A stretch of DNA of 64,000 nt, from positions 3,621,001 through 3,685,000 of the forward strand of contig JAWRVZ010000051.1 of assembly GCA_037043235.1 (NCBI GenBank), given 5' to 3'. How positions within the stretch are numbered: position 1 is the first letter of the stretch; each line of letters opens with the position of its first letter. The translations under genes and the position numbers were made by a program. This document shows positions 52,797 through 61,432 of the stretch, in pieces. Origin of the DNA: Rhodeus uyekii. Lineage: Eukaryota > Chordata > Actinopteri > Cypriniformes > Acheilognathidae. The notes under the pieces are model-generated. The model made no database searches. It had not been told where the DNA came from and was given only the letters and a program-made list of their open reading frames with translations.

Positions 52797-52962
52797 GGCG
52801 GGAACGAGACGGTGCATGGAAAAGATGCATTTGGGAACCTCCCCTTCACGTAAATTTCTGAAACCTTATAGGATAACGCCAGTTGACAACTGGCCAATTG
52901 TCGCGCGATGCGCTCTGGCTGTCAGACAGTATAAATAGCATAAGCGCGGCACTTGCGTCAGA
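52797..52962 (+). repeat. DIRS left inverted terminal repeat with TATA box
   Basis: This 166-bp segment is the exact reverse complement of 57919-58084 by eye. A TATAAATAG at 52930-52938 lies 56 nt upstream of the Gag-like ATG, so the repeat probably carries the promoter. An additional 12 bp (52785-52796) completes the left terminus. Confidence 0.93.
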
Positions 52963-52993
52963 TTATTTCCTTCACACGGACTTATGAACAGTT

Positions 52994-54100
52994 ATGGAAT
53001 CAACAGGAACTAAATGTAAGGTAAGTTGCGCGGGTCCCATTGACCCGCCGGATACTCACGCGTGCTGCGTCGTCTGTCTGGGTCTGGCCCACGCCGAGGA
53101 TGCCCTGCTGGAGTCCTCCTGCGCGCACTGCGGGGATCTGCCGGGGCGCGCGCTGAGATCCAGGAGGGACATAGCGCGCAGTATCGCGGGGAAGGGGTCC
53201 GCTGCCGCCGTCGAGCCGCTGGCGGTCCCCCCCACACACTCGCGGGGTGACGGTGACGAAGCAGCATGCCGTCCTCTGCCGTCCCCCCAATCACCAGTTC
53301 TCTTCGCGGACTTCCTCCCGGTCGAGGATGACAGAGACGTGGACTCGGTATCCCTCGCTGCATCAGGCAGGGACTGGGCGGCGTCGGAGTGCCTCGACAC
53401 AGAGGGCCCTCTAGACCTCCGGCAGGAGCTAGTCAGGGTCCTCGAGAGGGCAGTTAGAGAGCTGGACCTGGACTGGAGTGCTCCACAGGAGCCCGCGAGA
53501 AGTAAGCTGGACTCCTGGTTCCTCCAGTCCAGCCGCCAGCAAGCTGGAGCTAGGAGGGGATCCCCCCTTTTTTCCGTGCAATTGCTGGACGCCGGCAGCA
53601 TGGACGCGGAGGATGTGAGGGACCTGAGAGCGACAACGTCGCTCTCATGGCAACCAAGCGGTCCGCGCAAGCCATCGGCCGCTCTATGGGTTTTTTTAGT
53701 GGTGCTCCTGAGGCACCTGTGGCTAACTCTGGCGGACCCGAGGGACTCAGACCGGAAAATGCTCCTCAACGCACCAATTGCAGCCGCCGGCCTTTTTGAT
53801 GGCGCAGTCGAGTCGGTTATGGAAAAATTTTCCGAGGCGCAAAAGCGCGCGAAAGCGATGAGCCACGTGATGCCGAGGCGCGCGTACCAGCAGCCCTCAA
53901 GGGCGCGGTCGGCGTCGGCGCCGCGCCTCCCCCACAGACCGGTGACACAGCAATCGGCGGCTGCAGTTCCGGCGGCTTCTCGCCCGGAACCGGATGTCCG
54001 ACGCAAGCAATGGGCGGGACCCGGGAAGAGGCGTCACGCGCCCAGGGGGGGCCCCCGTCGTGACGGCGCACAGCCTCCCGCAGGCAAGCCATCTTCCTGA
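52994..54100 (+). CDS. DIRS ORF1, Gag-like protein
   Basis: 368 codons starting 56 nt after the TATA box of the terminal repeat; this is the first ATG of the long frame. The N-terminal region has a cysteine arrangement C25-x2-C28 and C43-x2-C46 (CVVCLG...CAHC) with nearby histidines. This is compatible with a zinc-binding fold and typical of vertebrate DIRS ORF1 proteins as I remember them. The middle is acidic and the last 90 residues are rich in Arg, Pro and Ala, suitable for nucleic-acid binding. By position and family layout it is the Gag-like structural protein expected to coat the RNA. It overlaps the RT frame by 107 nt. No break is seen; the normal family length is not certain, so completeness is inferred. 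Confidence 0.8.
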   Translation: MESTGTKCKVSCAGPIDPPDTHACCVVCLGLAHAEDALLESSCAHCGDLPGRALRSRRDIARSIAGKGSAAAVEPLAVPPTHSRGDGDEAACRPLPSPQSPVLFADFLPVEDDRDVDSVSLAASGRDWAASECLDTEGPLDLRQELVRVLERAVRELDLDWSAPQEPARSKLDSWFLQSSRQQAGARRGSPLFSVQLLDAGSMDAEDVRDLRATTSLSWQPSGPRKPSAALWVFLVVLLRHLWLTLADPRDSDRKMLLNAPIAAAGLFDGAVESVMEKFSEAQKRAKAMSHVMPRRAYQQPSRARSASAPRLPHRPVTQQSAAAVPAASRPEPDVRRKQWAGPGKRRHAPRGGPRRDGAQPPAGKPSS

Positions 54101-55960
54101 CGGTCCCGTCAAGAGGAAGAGAGAGCTCGCGGGTGGGCCGCCCCCAAAACACCATGTTGTGCGTTATGTCCCCTCTGTTCGTATGGGCGACGATTGCAAT
54201 GTGTGTGTGTTAAACCCGGTTTGTGTGGATGCAATAATAAAAACAAATGCTTGTTCACAAAAAGAGTTGTTTCTTCCTCATTCTGTCAGTGTTGTGTCGC
54301 TTGCCCTGCCCCAGAGCGGCGCGGAGCCACAGTATGCACTTGCTCCCTCAATAGTAGCCGACATTTCCCCGCCGCTCCCGACACTCGTCGAGCAGCGTGC
54401 AGCCTACCCTCCGCTTCATCATTTCCTGGAAGCTTGGAGGGCCATTCCAGGCATCTCAGGTTGGTTGCTGGGAATAATTCAGCACGGTTATTCTCTTCAG
54501 TTCAGACGCAGACCGCCCCGTTTCACTGGTGTGGTCCCGTCTCTGGCGCTCCCTCAAAGCGCACCTGTTCTGAGACAGGAAGTTCACAGTCTGCTCGCGA
54601 AAGGAGCGATAGAGCGCGTCCCTCCGAGCGAGCTAGAGAGCGGATTCTACAGCCGCTATTTCGTGGTGCCCAAGAAAGATGGGGGGCTCCGTCCGATTCT
54701 GGATCTGAGACCCATCAACCGCGCGCTCCACAAACGCGCGTTCAAGATGGCAACGCTGAGGCAGATACTGGCACAGGTATGTCCCGGGGACTGGCTAGCG
54801 TCCGTAGATCTGAAAGATGCGTATTTTCATATTCAGATTGCGCCACGCCACAGGCGTTTCCTGAGATTCGCGTTCGAGGGCTCAGCATACCAGTATGCCG
54901 TGCTCCCGTTCGGGCTGGCATTGGGTGTGCTGTGGTATAGCGGACACTGCGTATACCTTTCACGCGAGAGACCCGGGTTCGAAACCCACTCTGTTGCACT
55001 TTTAACACCGCGCACGTTCTCAAAATGTGTGGATGCAGCACTTTCCCCCCTCAGAGCGAGCGGAGTGCGCATTCTAAACTATCTGGACGATTGGCTGATT
55101 CTAGCTCATACAAGGGAGGTGCTAATCAGACATACAGACATGCTGCTTCATCATCTGGAGTCACTGGGCCTGCGAGTGAACATGCAGAAGAGCATGCTCA
55201 CCCCGAGTCAGTATATGACATATCTAGGTGTGTGCTTCGACTCAGTGGCGATGCGAGCCCGCCTCCCCCCGGAACGCATAGAGACCATCTCTTCGGCTCT
55301 GCGTGGCTTCAGACAGGACCGGTCTGTTCCCCTGAGGGATTTTCAGAGGCTACTCGGTCTTATGGCGTCAGCATCTTCAGTGTGCCACCTTGGTCTGCTG
55401 CGAATGCGTCCACTGCAGTTGTGGCTGAAGACCCGTGGAGAGCGTGGAGAGCGTGGACAGCGGGGCGCATGCGCATCACGATCTCCCGCAGCTGCATCAG
55501 CGCTCTGGAACCATGGTCCAATCAGGACATGTTCAGCCAGGGGGTTCCCCTTGGGCTGGTGACGACACGCACCGTAGTGACGACAGACGCGTCGAGCTCA
55601 GGTTGGGGTGCAACATGCGAGGGCGTTCCGACTTCCGGTCTATGGTCGGAGTCACAGAGCGAGTGGCATATCAACCGCCTGGAGCTGAAAGCGGTATGTT
55701 TGGCCCTAAGGGCTTTCCTGCCGCAAATAGAACAGCAGCATGTGTTGATTCGCACCGACAACATGTCCGTGGTTTCATACATAAATCGCCAAGGCGGCGT
55801 GCGCTCCAGGGCCCTGTTCGAGCTGGCAACGAGCCTCCTGCTGTGGGCAGATCAACATCTCCTCTCCATCAGAGCTTCGCACATCCCGGGTGTACTAAAC
55901 CGCGGAGCGGACATGCTTTCGAGGAACGGGATTCCTCACGGAGAGTGGAGGCTTCACTGA
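53994..55960 (+). pseudogene. DIRS ORF2, reverse transcriptase / RNase H (disrupted)
   Basis: The RT part is open from 53994 to 55562. It has FYSRYFVVPKKDGGLRPILD (from residue 218), SVDLKDAYFHI with Asp at 272 and 275, LPFGL, and the catalytic YLDD at 363-366. Between LPFGLAL and PRTF lie 27 extra codons (54924-55004) from a tRNA-like insertion. Near 55437, in a GTGGAGAGC repeat, the frame shifts. RNase H continues in another frame to 55960 with VVTTDASSSGWGA, RLELKAV, RTDNMSVVSYINR and NRGADMLSR, which supply the acidic catalytic residues. That frame then ends in a TGA at 55958, although homologous sequence continues beyond it. In intact DIRS elements these domains form one polyprotein that makes cDNA, so this copy should not produce a working one. 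The frame assignment is seen directly; the expected uninterrupted layout is family knowledge. Confidence 0.88.
54924..55004 (+). mobile_element. 81-nt tRNA-like insertion in the RT frame
   Basis: TGGTATAGCGG (54933-54943) fits the Pol III A box and GGTTCGAAACC (54976-54986) fits the B box, with a 43-nt offset as in tRNA genes. An anticodon-arm-like stem pairs 54948-54952 with 54962-54966. The T-arm has only three good pairs and the acceptor stem pairs poorly, so a working tRNA is unlikely. It is 27 codons long, has no stop in the RT frame and is therefore translated as GVLWYSGHCVYL-type residues. Either a tRNA-derived SINE head or a tRNA pseudogene is possible. No clear target duplication or 3' tail is seen. 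Confidence 0.7.
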
Positions 55961-57378
55961 AAGGTGGTGCAAATGATCTGGGATCGCTTCTGGAGGGCAG
56001 AAGTGGATCTGTTTGCGACGAGCGAGAACGCGCACTGCCCGCTGTTTTTCTCCCTGTCGCACGCCCCTCTAGCGGGGGACGCTCTGACATCGCGTTGGCC
56101 GAGAGCCAGGTTGTACGCGTTTCCTCCGGTAAAAATTCTGCCTTTAGTCCTATGCAAAATAAGGGAGGAAAGAGCATCGGTGATCCTAGTCGCCCCGAAC
56201 TGGCCGAATCAGCCTTGGTTCCCGGACCTACGAGAGTTGCTGGCAGCCCCCCCGTGGCGGATTCCCGTCAGCAAGAATCTACTGTCTCAAGCGAGCGGCG
56301 AGATATGGCATCCCAGCCCCGAGCTGTGGAGCCTGCACGCGTGGCCGCTTCAGGGGCCTTAGAAGAGCTCGCACTACCTTCTAGTGTGCTGGAGACTCTC
56401 GCGGAGTCTCGTGCACCTTCCACGAGACGCCTTTATTCCCTGAAATGGGGAGTGTTCGTGAAATGGTGCAACGAGCACAATATCGACCCGGTGAGCTGTC
56501 CCGTGTCAGATGTGTTACAGTTTTTACAGCTCCGGCTGGATGACGGGAGTGTTCCGTCTACTCTAAAGGTCTATGTGGCCGCTGTCGCCTCGTTTCGTTC
56601 ACCGGACGACGGGCAATCGATCGGGAGGCATCCACTAATGGTCAGATTTCTCAGAGGTGCGAGGAGATTACACCCCCCACGCCCCCCATCGGTTCCGCCG
56701 TGGGATTTGGCGTTGGTTCTGAGAGCTCTCTCTCTGCCGCCGTTCGAGCCCTTGGAATCGGTCGCGATTAAGGAGCTTTCACAGAAGACGGCGCTGCTTC
56801 TCGCACTGGCATCGGCTAAGCGCATTGGGGACTTGCATGCGTTCTCAGTGAGTGACGATTGTATTCGTTTCGGGCCCGGAGACTGCAGTGTTACTCTCCG
56901 GCCGAGACCTGGCTTCGTGCCAAAATCGCTCTCTACTCCATTTAAAGCGCAAGTAGTTTCTCTGCTCGCCTTGTCTTCAGAGCCGTCAACCTCACAGGAC
57001 ATCGGCGCTCAGAGGGCTATCTGCCCCGTCAGGGCTTTGCGTATTTACTTGGACCGATCCGCCACATTCCGACAGTCGGACCAGCTCTTTGTGTGCTATG
57101 GTGGCGCTACTAGAGGAAATGCTGTCTCTAAACAGAGGCTTTCTCACTGGATAGTGGACGCTATTGCTTTGGCTTATGCGAATCAGGGACAGGAATGCCC
57201 TCTCAACATCAGAGCTCACTCGACGAGAGCTATTGCCTCATCGTGGGCCTGGTCTAGAGGTACGTCAATACAGGATATCTGTTTTGCTGCTGGCTGGTCT
57301 TCTCAGAACACCTTCGCCAGGTTTTATAAACTGGATGTTCCATCTTTGGCGTCTCAAGTGCTTTCGGTGAGTAATTGA
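55435..57378 (+). CDS. DIRS ORF3, tyrosine recombinase
   Basis: A 647-codon open frame; the recombinase homology begins around residue 305 (LEELALPSSVLETLAESRAP), so the real start may be internal and the N-terminal part is read in overlap with the RNase H/methyltransferase frame. Residues about 327-400 resemble the SAM-like DNA-binding half (TRRLYSLKWGVFVKWCNE). The catalytic half has Arg 463 (AKRIGDL), His 595 and Arg 598 (RAHSTRA), and the nucleophile Tyr 631 (FARFYKLD). This is the R..HxxR..Y set of tyrosine recombinases, which join DNA through a covalent phosphotyrosine. In DIRS elements this enzyme inserts the circular cDNA, replacing an integrase. The frame ends 379 bp before the internal complementary region, with no break in the catalytic part. 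Confidence 0.88.
   Translation: MESVESVDSGAHAHHDLPQLHQRSGTMVQSGHVQPGGSPWAGDDTHRSDDRRVELRLGCNMRGRSDFRSMVGVTERVAYQPPGAESGMFGPKGFPAANRTAACVDSHRQHVRGFIHKSPRRRALQGPVRAGNEPPAVGRSTSPLHQSFAHPGCTKPRSGHAFEERDSSRRVEASLKGGANDLGSLLEGRSGSVCDERERALPAVFLPVARPSSGGRSDIALAESQVVRVSSGKNSAFSPMQNKGGKSIGDPSRPELAESALVPGPTRVAGSPPVADSRQQESTVSSERRDMASQPRAVEPARVAASGALEELALPSSVLETLAESRAPSTRRLYSLKWGVFVKWCNEHNIDPVSCPVSDVLQFLQLRLDDGSVPSTLKVYVAAVASFRSPDDGQSIGRHPLMVRFLRGARRLHPPRPPSVPPWDLALVLRALSLPPFEPLESVAIKELSQKTALLLALASAKRIGDLHAFSVSDDCIRFGPGDCSVTLRPRPGFVPKSLSTPFKAQVVSLLALSSEPSTSQDIGAQRAICPVRALRIYLDRSATFRQSDQLFVCYGGATRGNAVSKQRLSHWIVDAIALAYANQGQECPLNIRAHSTRAIASSWAWSRGTSIQDICFAAGWSSQNTFARFYKLDVPSLASQVLSVSN
55961..56362 (+). pseudogene. 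DIRS methyltransferase-like domain
   Basis: The frame directly after the TGA at 55958 reads VVQMIWDRFWRAEVDLFATS at its start. Conserved-looking blocks follow: LYAFPPVKILPLV, then RASVILVAPNWPNQPWFPDL, then GEIWHPSPELWSLHAWPL. In DIRS elements the segment after RNase H carries a DNA-adenine-methyltransferase-like domain; this text matches that segment as I remember it. Its role in the life cycle is not established. It stays in the RNase H frame, so only the single stop separates the two. It overlaps the recombinase ORF in another frame. Confidence 0.65.
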
Positions 57379-57756
57379 ATCAATTATTCCTGGGATATTG
57401 CTACTTTTCTCAAAATACAGTTGTTACCGCTGTGCTGTTGACGCTGGGGATTTCTGTACAGTAGTTTGTGCTTATGTGCTCACGGTCACCGCTTTGCCGT
57501 TGACGCTATGCGCTCACACTAGTTGTGCTTTAATGCTTTCTGAATAGTCACGTCTGCCCTGTAATAACGCAGCCCGCTATTTTTCATGCTGCTGATATGC
57601 AAATTTTGACAAGCTTTAGCTAAGATTTCATTGGCTTAGCTGCACCTATCAGTAGTGAGCACACGTGGCGACGTTGCCATTGGACGAGCTGTGTTTGGTG
57701 TATGTTTCCCTGTATCAGACTGGTCTAAGTCTCAATCACGGCGGGATTGAACACCG

Positions 57757-57868
57757 TTCCCAAATGCATCTTTTCCATGCACCGTCTCGTTCCCGCCCTC
57801 GAAAGGGAACGTCTCCGGTTACTATCGTAACCTCCGTTCCCTGAGAGAGGCGGGAACGAGACGGTGCA
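57757..57868 (-). repeat. DIRS internal complementary region (ICR)
   Basis: 57757-57809 is the exact reverse complement of the left end 52785-52837 (53 bp). 57810-57868 is the exact reverse complement of the right end 58065-58123 (59 bp). The two halves abut with no spacer. In DIRS models this region templates joining of the two ends into a circle. It also defines both termini of this copy to the base. Confidence 0.95.
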
Positions 57869-57918
57869 ACGTCCGCCGTGTTCGTCGCTTGACCAGCTGT
57901 GCCGTGTTCAGTCATGAT

Positions 57919-58084
57919 TCTGACGCAAGTGCCGCGCTTATGCTATTTATACTGTCTGACAGCCAGAGCGCATCGCGCGACAATTGGCCAGTTGTCAACT
58001 GGCGTTATCCTATAAGGTTTCAGAAATTTACGTGAAGGGGAGGTTCCCAAATGCATCTTTTCCATGCACCGTCTCGTTCCCGCC
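57919..58084 (-). repeat. DIRS right inverted terminal repeat
   Basis: Exact reverse complement of 52797-52962 by eye. The right terminus has an extra 39 bp (58085-58123) not present on the left. The TATA box in this copy would face leftwards, into antisense of the element. Confidence 0.93.
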
Positions 58085-58179
58085 TCTCTCAGGGAACGGA
58101 GGTTACGATAGTAACCGGAGACGATTCACTGTACTGCCAAACAGAGACAGTATCACTGATGACGAAGGACGTTGCAGCG

Positions 58180-58400
58180 CGCTCTGTTCAGATCGAAGTC
58201 CAGCAAGCTGCTCGTGAGCCTTCTGTTTCGCGTCTCGCCGCTGTACTTTGAGAAAGCTGCACAATGTTTTGTTTCATAATGACGACGGATATTGTACTCT
58301 TTTAAAACAGCAACAGACTGTTTGTAAACTAGACATATTGCCTTTGATTTGACTTCTGTGAATAAAAACTCATCTTCCCCAGCTTTAAAAAAAAAATATG
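58180..58400 (-). pseudogene. hAT transposase N-terminal zinc-finger fragment
   Basis: The minus strand encodes FLFTEVKSKAICLVYKQSVA followed by VLKEYNIRRHYETKHCAAFS and KYSGETR. This resembles the BED-type/GTF2IRD2-like finger at the start of hAT-Charlie transposases (FTE.KGKA.CLVC...RRHYETKH as remembered). The finger binds the transposon ends. Here the second zinc cysteine of the CLVC motif is Tyr, and no dimerisation/catalytic domain follows, since the rest is deleted or displaced by the nested elements. It is a dead fragment of the enclosing hAT element. Confidence 0.7.
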
Positions 58401-58625
58401 TCTTGTCTGTGTGCCACTGCCTTGATTTCTCCATTATTGCGTTTAATTTGTTGACGTTTATTGACGTCATGTGTCGCAAAGCACGCAGTGCTGCGCCTTG
58501 AATTGCGCATTTACAATACATTTAATACATTTACATTTAATTTCAGTTTACTCTGTTGTAGTTCAACTATAAAACAAACAAAAATTTTATTTCAAATTAG
58601 AAATGACAATCTGTGTCGAAGGTAC

Positions 58626-58672
58626 CTCTCTCTCTCTCTCTCTCTGTCTGTGCTCTCTCTCTCTCTCTCTCC
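58626..58672. repeat. (CT)n microsatellite inside the hAT element
   Basis: CT dinucleotide runs interrupted by GTCTGTG. Confidence 0.9.
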
Positions 58673-58757
58673 TCGGACGGTTCGGCGGGCCAAATCAAAG
58701 GTGGCCGCGGGCCAACTTTGGCCCGCGGGCCCTAGTTTGGGCACCTCTGCTCTAAAA

Positions 58758-58994
58758 TAACTGGCAGTGACATCTCTTCTCTGATGACATGTTTACTGAT
58801 GTGAGTGTGGGACAATCTGTCACTCATATGAGATCACAGCAATAGCAGATGATCCAAACAATCCAATAATTTCCTGATGGACAAAAATCATGTCCCGTCC
58901 TACTTTTTTTTTTTTCTTGTTCGAAAAGCTGTCACAATAGAGAAGACTATCACAACTTCAATTTAATGCTGACTCTAAAGCTACAATGCATTTT
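58758..58994. other. non-coding
   Basis: Continuation of unique sequence after the hAT element; nothing recognised. Confidence 0.5.
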
Positions 58995-58995
58995 T

Positions 58996-59037
<42 letters not shown>

Positions 59038-59625
59038 TAAGGTATGGATGGATAGATGGACAACGAGATAGACATACAGATGATGGATGGATGGATAGAC
59101 ATACAGATGATGGATGGATGGATAGACATACAGATGATGGATGGATGGATAGACATACAGATGATGGATGGATGGATAGACATACAGATGATGGATGGAT
59201 GGATGGATAGACATACAGATGATGGATGGATGGATGGATAGACATACAGATGATGGATGGATGGATGGATAGACATACAGATGATGGATGGATGGATGGA
59301 TAGACATACAGATGATGGATGGATGGATGGATAGACATACAGATGATGGATGGATGGATGGATAGACATACAGATGATGGATGGATAGACATACAGATGA
59401 TGGATGGATGGATGGATGGATGGATAGACATACAGATGATGGATGGATGGATGGATAGACATACAGAGGATGGATGGATGGATAGACATACAGATGATGG
59501 ATGGATGGATAGACATACAGATGATGGATGGATGGATAGACATACAGATGATGGATGGATGGATAGACATACAGATGATGGATGGATGGATAGACATACA
59601 GAGGATGGATGGATGGATAGATAAT
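58995..59625. repeat. GATA/GACA array and 27-31 bp GATG-type minisatellite
   Basis: (GATA)n(GACA)n runs at 58995-59038 are followed by about twenty units of GACATACAGATGATGGATGG plus one to several GATG, giving unit lengths of 27, 31 or more. It opens long stop-free frames on both strands (Met-Asp-Gly-Trp-Ile-type and Ser-Ile-His-Pro-type), which are artefacts. Confidence 0.95.
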
Positions 59626-60270
59626 AGGGGTGTAAGGGTAAAAAGAAGTCACATTTCATTACGTACCTCGGTTTTGGGGTCACAGTTTGATACAAGCTTA
59701 CTACAACAGGAAAAAGCAACAAACCCCTAATACTAGGTTTCTTTTCATTCGTTTTGAACAGATGTTAGAGCAAATCTCCTTTAGCATATTTCATCACTAG
59801 ACTATAGAAGTGAGATTTCCATGACACTAATCGATGTCATATGATTTTAGTCTCATAATAACAACTCAAAATACTCAATTGTAAGTCGTTTTTAAGTTTG
59901 TGGAGCATGTCACAAAAATGAATCAAAACTCTGGGTTAGCAAATAGTGTTTCGTTACCACGCGCCCCCTTCTGGATTGGAGTATGGATCGCATGTGTGAA
60001 TGTATGCACCGAACGTGACGATTCGGGAAGAATACAAGAAGAGTACCTTAACACCCCTAATCAATTTATCTAAAATACTGATTTATCAATTTCTCCTGTG
60101 ATGACATTCAAGCCTTATTTAATCTAAAATAGATGATACAATGTTCAATGTCTACTGATCTGCTGAGGCTGGTAAAACTGCTAATAGAGTGAGAACTACC
60201 CCCCCCCCCCCTTCCTTCCTTCCTTTCTTTCCCTCTCTCTCTCTCTCTCTCTCTCTCTGCTTGCCTTTGC
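59626..60270. other. non-coding
   Basis: No gene is seen. A C-run and CTTC/CT runs lie at 60199-60258. Confidence 0.5.
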
Positions 60271-60600
60271 TTACGTCTGACAGGCTCATGTCATCTCTCT
60301 TCTGACACGTCTGGCCTTCGGAGGCCGAGGGCTCAGCGTACTTATTCGTCTCTCAACAAATGAGGGCGACCTGCCTGCTCCCCCGCCAGCACTCTGCAGC
60401 ATTGATTAGGGATAATTGGAGGGAGTCAAAAGCCGAGAAGTGTCACTAAATAAATTTGGCTGTGTTAATTGCAGATTCCTCTGGATGTGGGAGAAACACT
60501 TAGCCGCAGGGCCTGACAATGCAGGATTAATTGGCCCCCTTCAATGAACATAATTAGAGCGATTGTTAAGAGATAAAGAAAAGGTTTAACGAGCACGGCT
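60271..60600. other. candidate conserved non-coding element
   Basis: Repeat-free by eye, with dense homeodomain/Sox-like words (GCAGGATTAATTGG, GAACATAATTAGAGCGATTG, GGATAATTGG). No open frame of note. The texture is that of vertebrate developmental enhancers; conservation is not tested. Confidence 0.4.
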
Positions 60601-61432
60601 GCGCTGTCAGAGGGAACATCACACTCTTTCTGCTTCACTTCCCTCTCTCTTTTTCTTCTCTCGGTATTTCTTGCTCTCTCCCTGATAAGAAAAAAAGTGT
60701 TGTATATTTTGATATAGACTAGCGTCGCTCTCTCTTAATTAAAAAGTGAAATGCATAATTATGTGTCAATTTGTAGCTCATTATTAGTTTATTAACGGCA
60801 CTGAGTTAATGTATTATGCACGTATCAGTCTTGTAACTTTTCTTTTTTTTATGTTTTTCTATCCAGCTCTTTTTTCTTTTGGCACATAAGGGAATGTAGA
60901 TGAATTCAAACCAAACCCAGAGAGCACAAGATGTTAGAATGTTTTTTTTTTTTTTTTTTTTGAACAACCAATGTAATGAATTCCTGGCTATCTTAAATGA
61001 GATTGAGAAACTGCAGGGAGAATATCCACCTCGTTTTCCAACACGTCCGTAAGCGGTTTCCTTTGAATGTGTGAGACTTCTATGGGTAAATAACTAGAAG
61101 AATAACAAAATGTAGTAAATGTTAAACTATTTTGCACTTCAAACCAGTGTGTTTGATTGTGATAATATAGTAAAATATAACAACTACCAGTTAGCAAAAT
61201 CAAGCAGCCTAATGGACCTTTTTGTTATCTTCAGCTGGAATCAACCGAAACAAGCCTCGCACATACAAGTTTTACGTTTTCGCAACCGCTCTTATGTTAA
61301 AAATGGGGGTCTATATCACTTTCTAAGAAGTAAATGGTCTTTCAATGTCTGTACAGCCTTTAAATCCTATTAATAAAGATTGATTAAAGATCAATGCATC
61401 CAAGGTCAAAAAGCACTTATATTTTTATAATA
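60601..61432. other. non-coding
   Basis: Nothing recognised. A poly-T run lies at 60943-60961. Confidence 0.5.

Larger units (their letters stand above)
52785..58123 (+). mobile_element. DIRS-type tyrosine-recombinase retrotransposon, full length
   Basis: 5339 bp with inverted terminal repeats (166 bp identical by eye), an internal complementary region, and genes in the order Gag-like, reverse transcriptase/RNase H/methyltransferase-like, and tyrosine recombinase. This is the DIRS1-group layout. DIRS elements replicate through a circular DNA intermediate and integrate by the recombinase, without target duplication; consistently none is seen here. The RT gene is disabled by a frameshift, a stop and an 81-nt insert, while the Gag and recombinase frames are open. 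Confidence 0.93.
52570..58131 (+). mobile_element. Tigger-like MITE (copy 2), split by a DIRS element
   Basis: TA duplicates flank it (52568-52569 and 58132-58133). It starts CAGTAATCCCTCGCCACTTC and its text (ATTCAAAAATATTCATA, then GTTTCCCGGGATGCCAGACA) matches the copy at 61433. After ACGAGGG at 52784 the DIRS element begins. The last 8 bp of the terminal repeat, ATTCACTG, resume at 58124. Joining the flanks gives ACGAGGG+ATTCACTG, close to the intact terminus GAGGGATTACTG. Confidence 0.9.
52102..58749 (-). mobile_element. hAT element hosting a Tigger/DIRS nest
   Basis: Left end CAGGGGTGCCCAAACTTTTT; right end is the complement of CAGAGGTGCCCAAACTAGGG. The element is flanked by an exact 8-bp duplication CTCTAAAA (52094-52101 and 58750-58757), the hAT signature. 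Subterminal GCCGCGGGCC words occur at both ends. Without the inserted elements it is about 1.1 kb. A broken hAT transposase zinc-finger fragment on the minus strand at 58180-58400 supports the superfamily and orientation. Confidence 0.92.

Noticed and set aside
53056..54006. 316-codon minus-strand frame
   Set aside because: It is an antisense shadow of the GC-rich DIRS Gag-like gene, with no recognised motif.
54924..55004. Functional tRNA gene
   Set aside because: A and B boxes fit, but the acceptor and T-arm stems pair poorly.
58950..59722. Long frames in the GATG minisatellite, and a superficial resemblance to a CRISPR array (repeat plus spacer)
   Set aside because: The spacers are only varying numbers of GATG and the context is a fish genome; this is a minisatellite.
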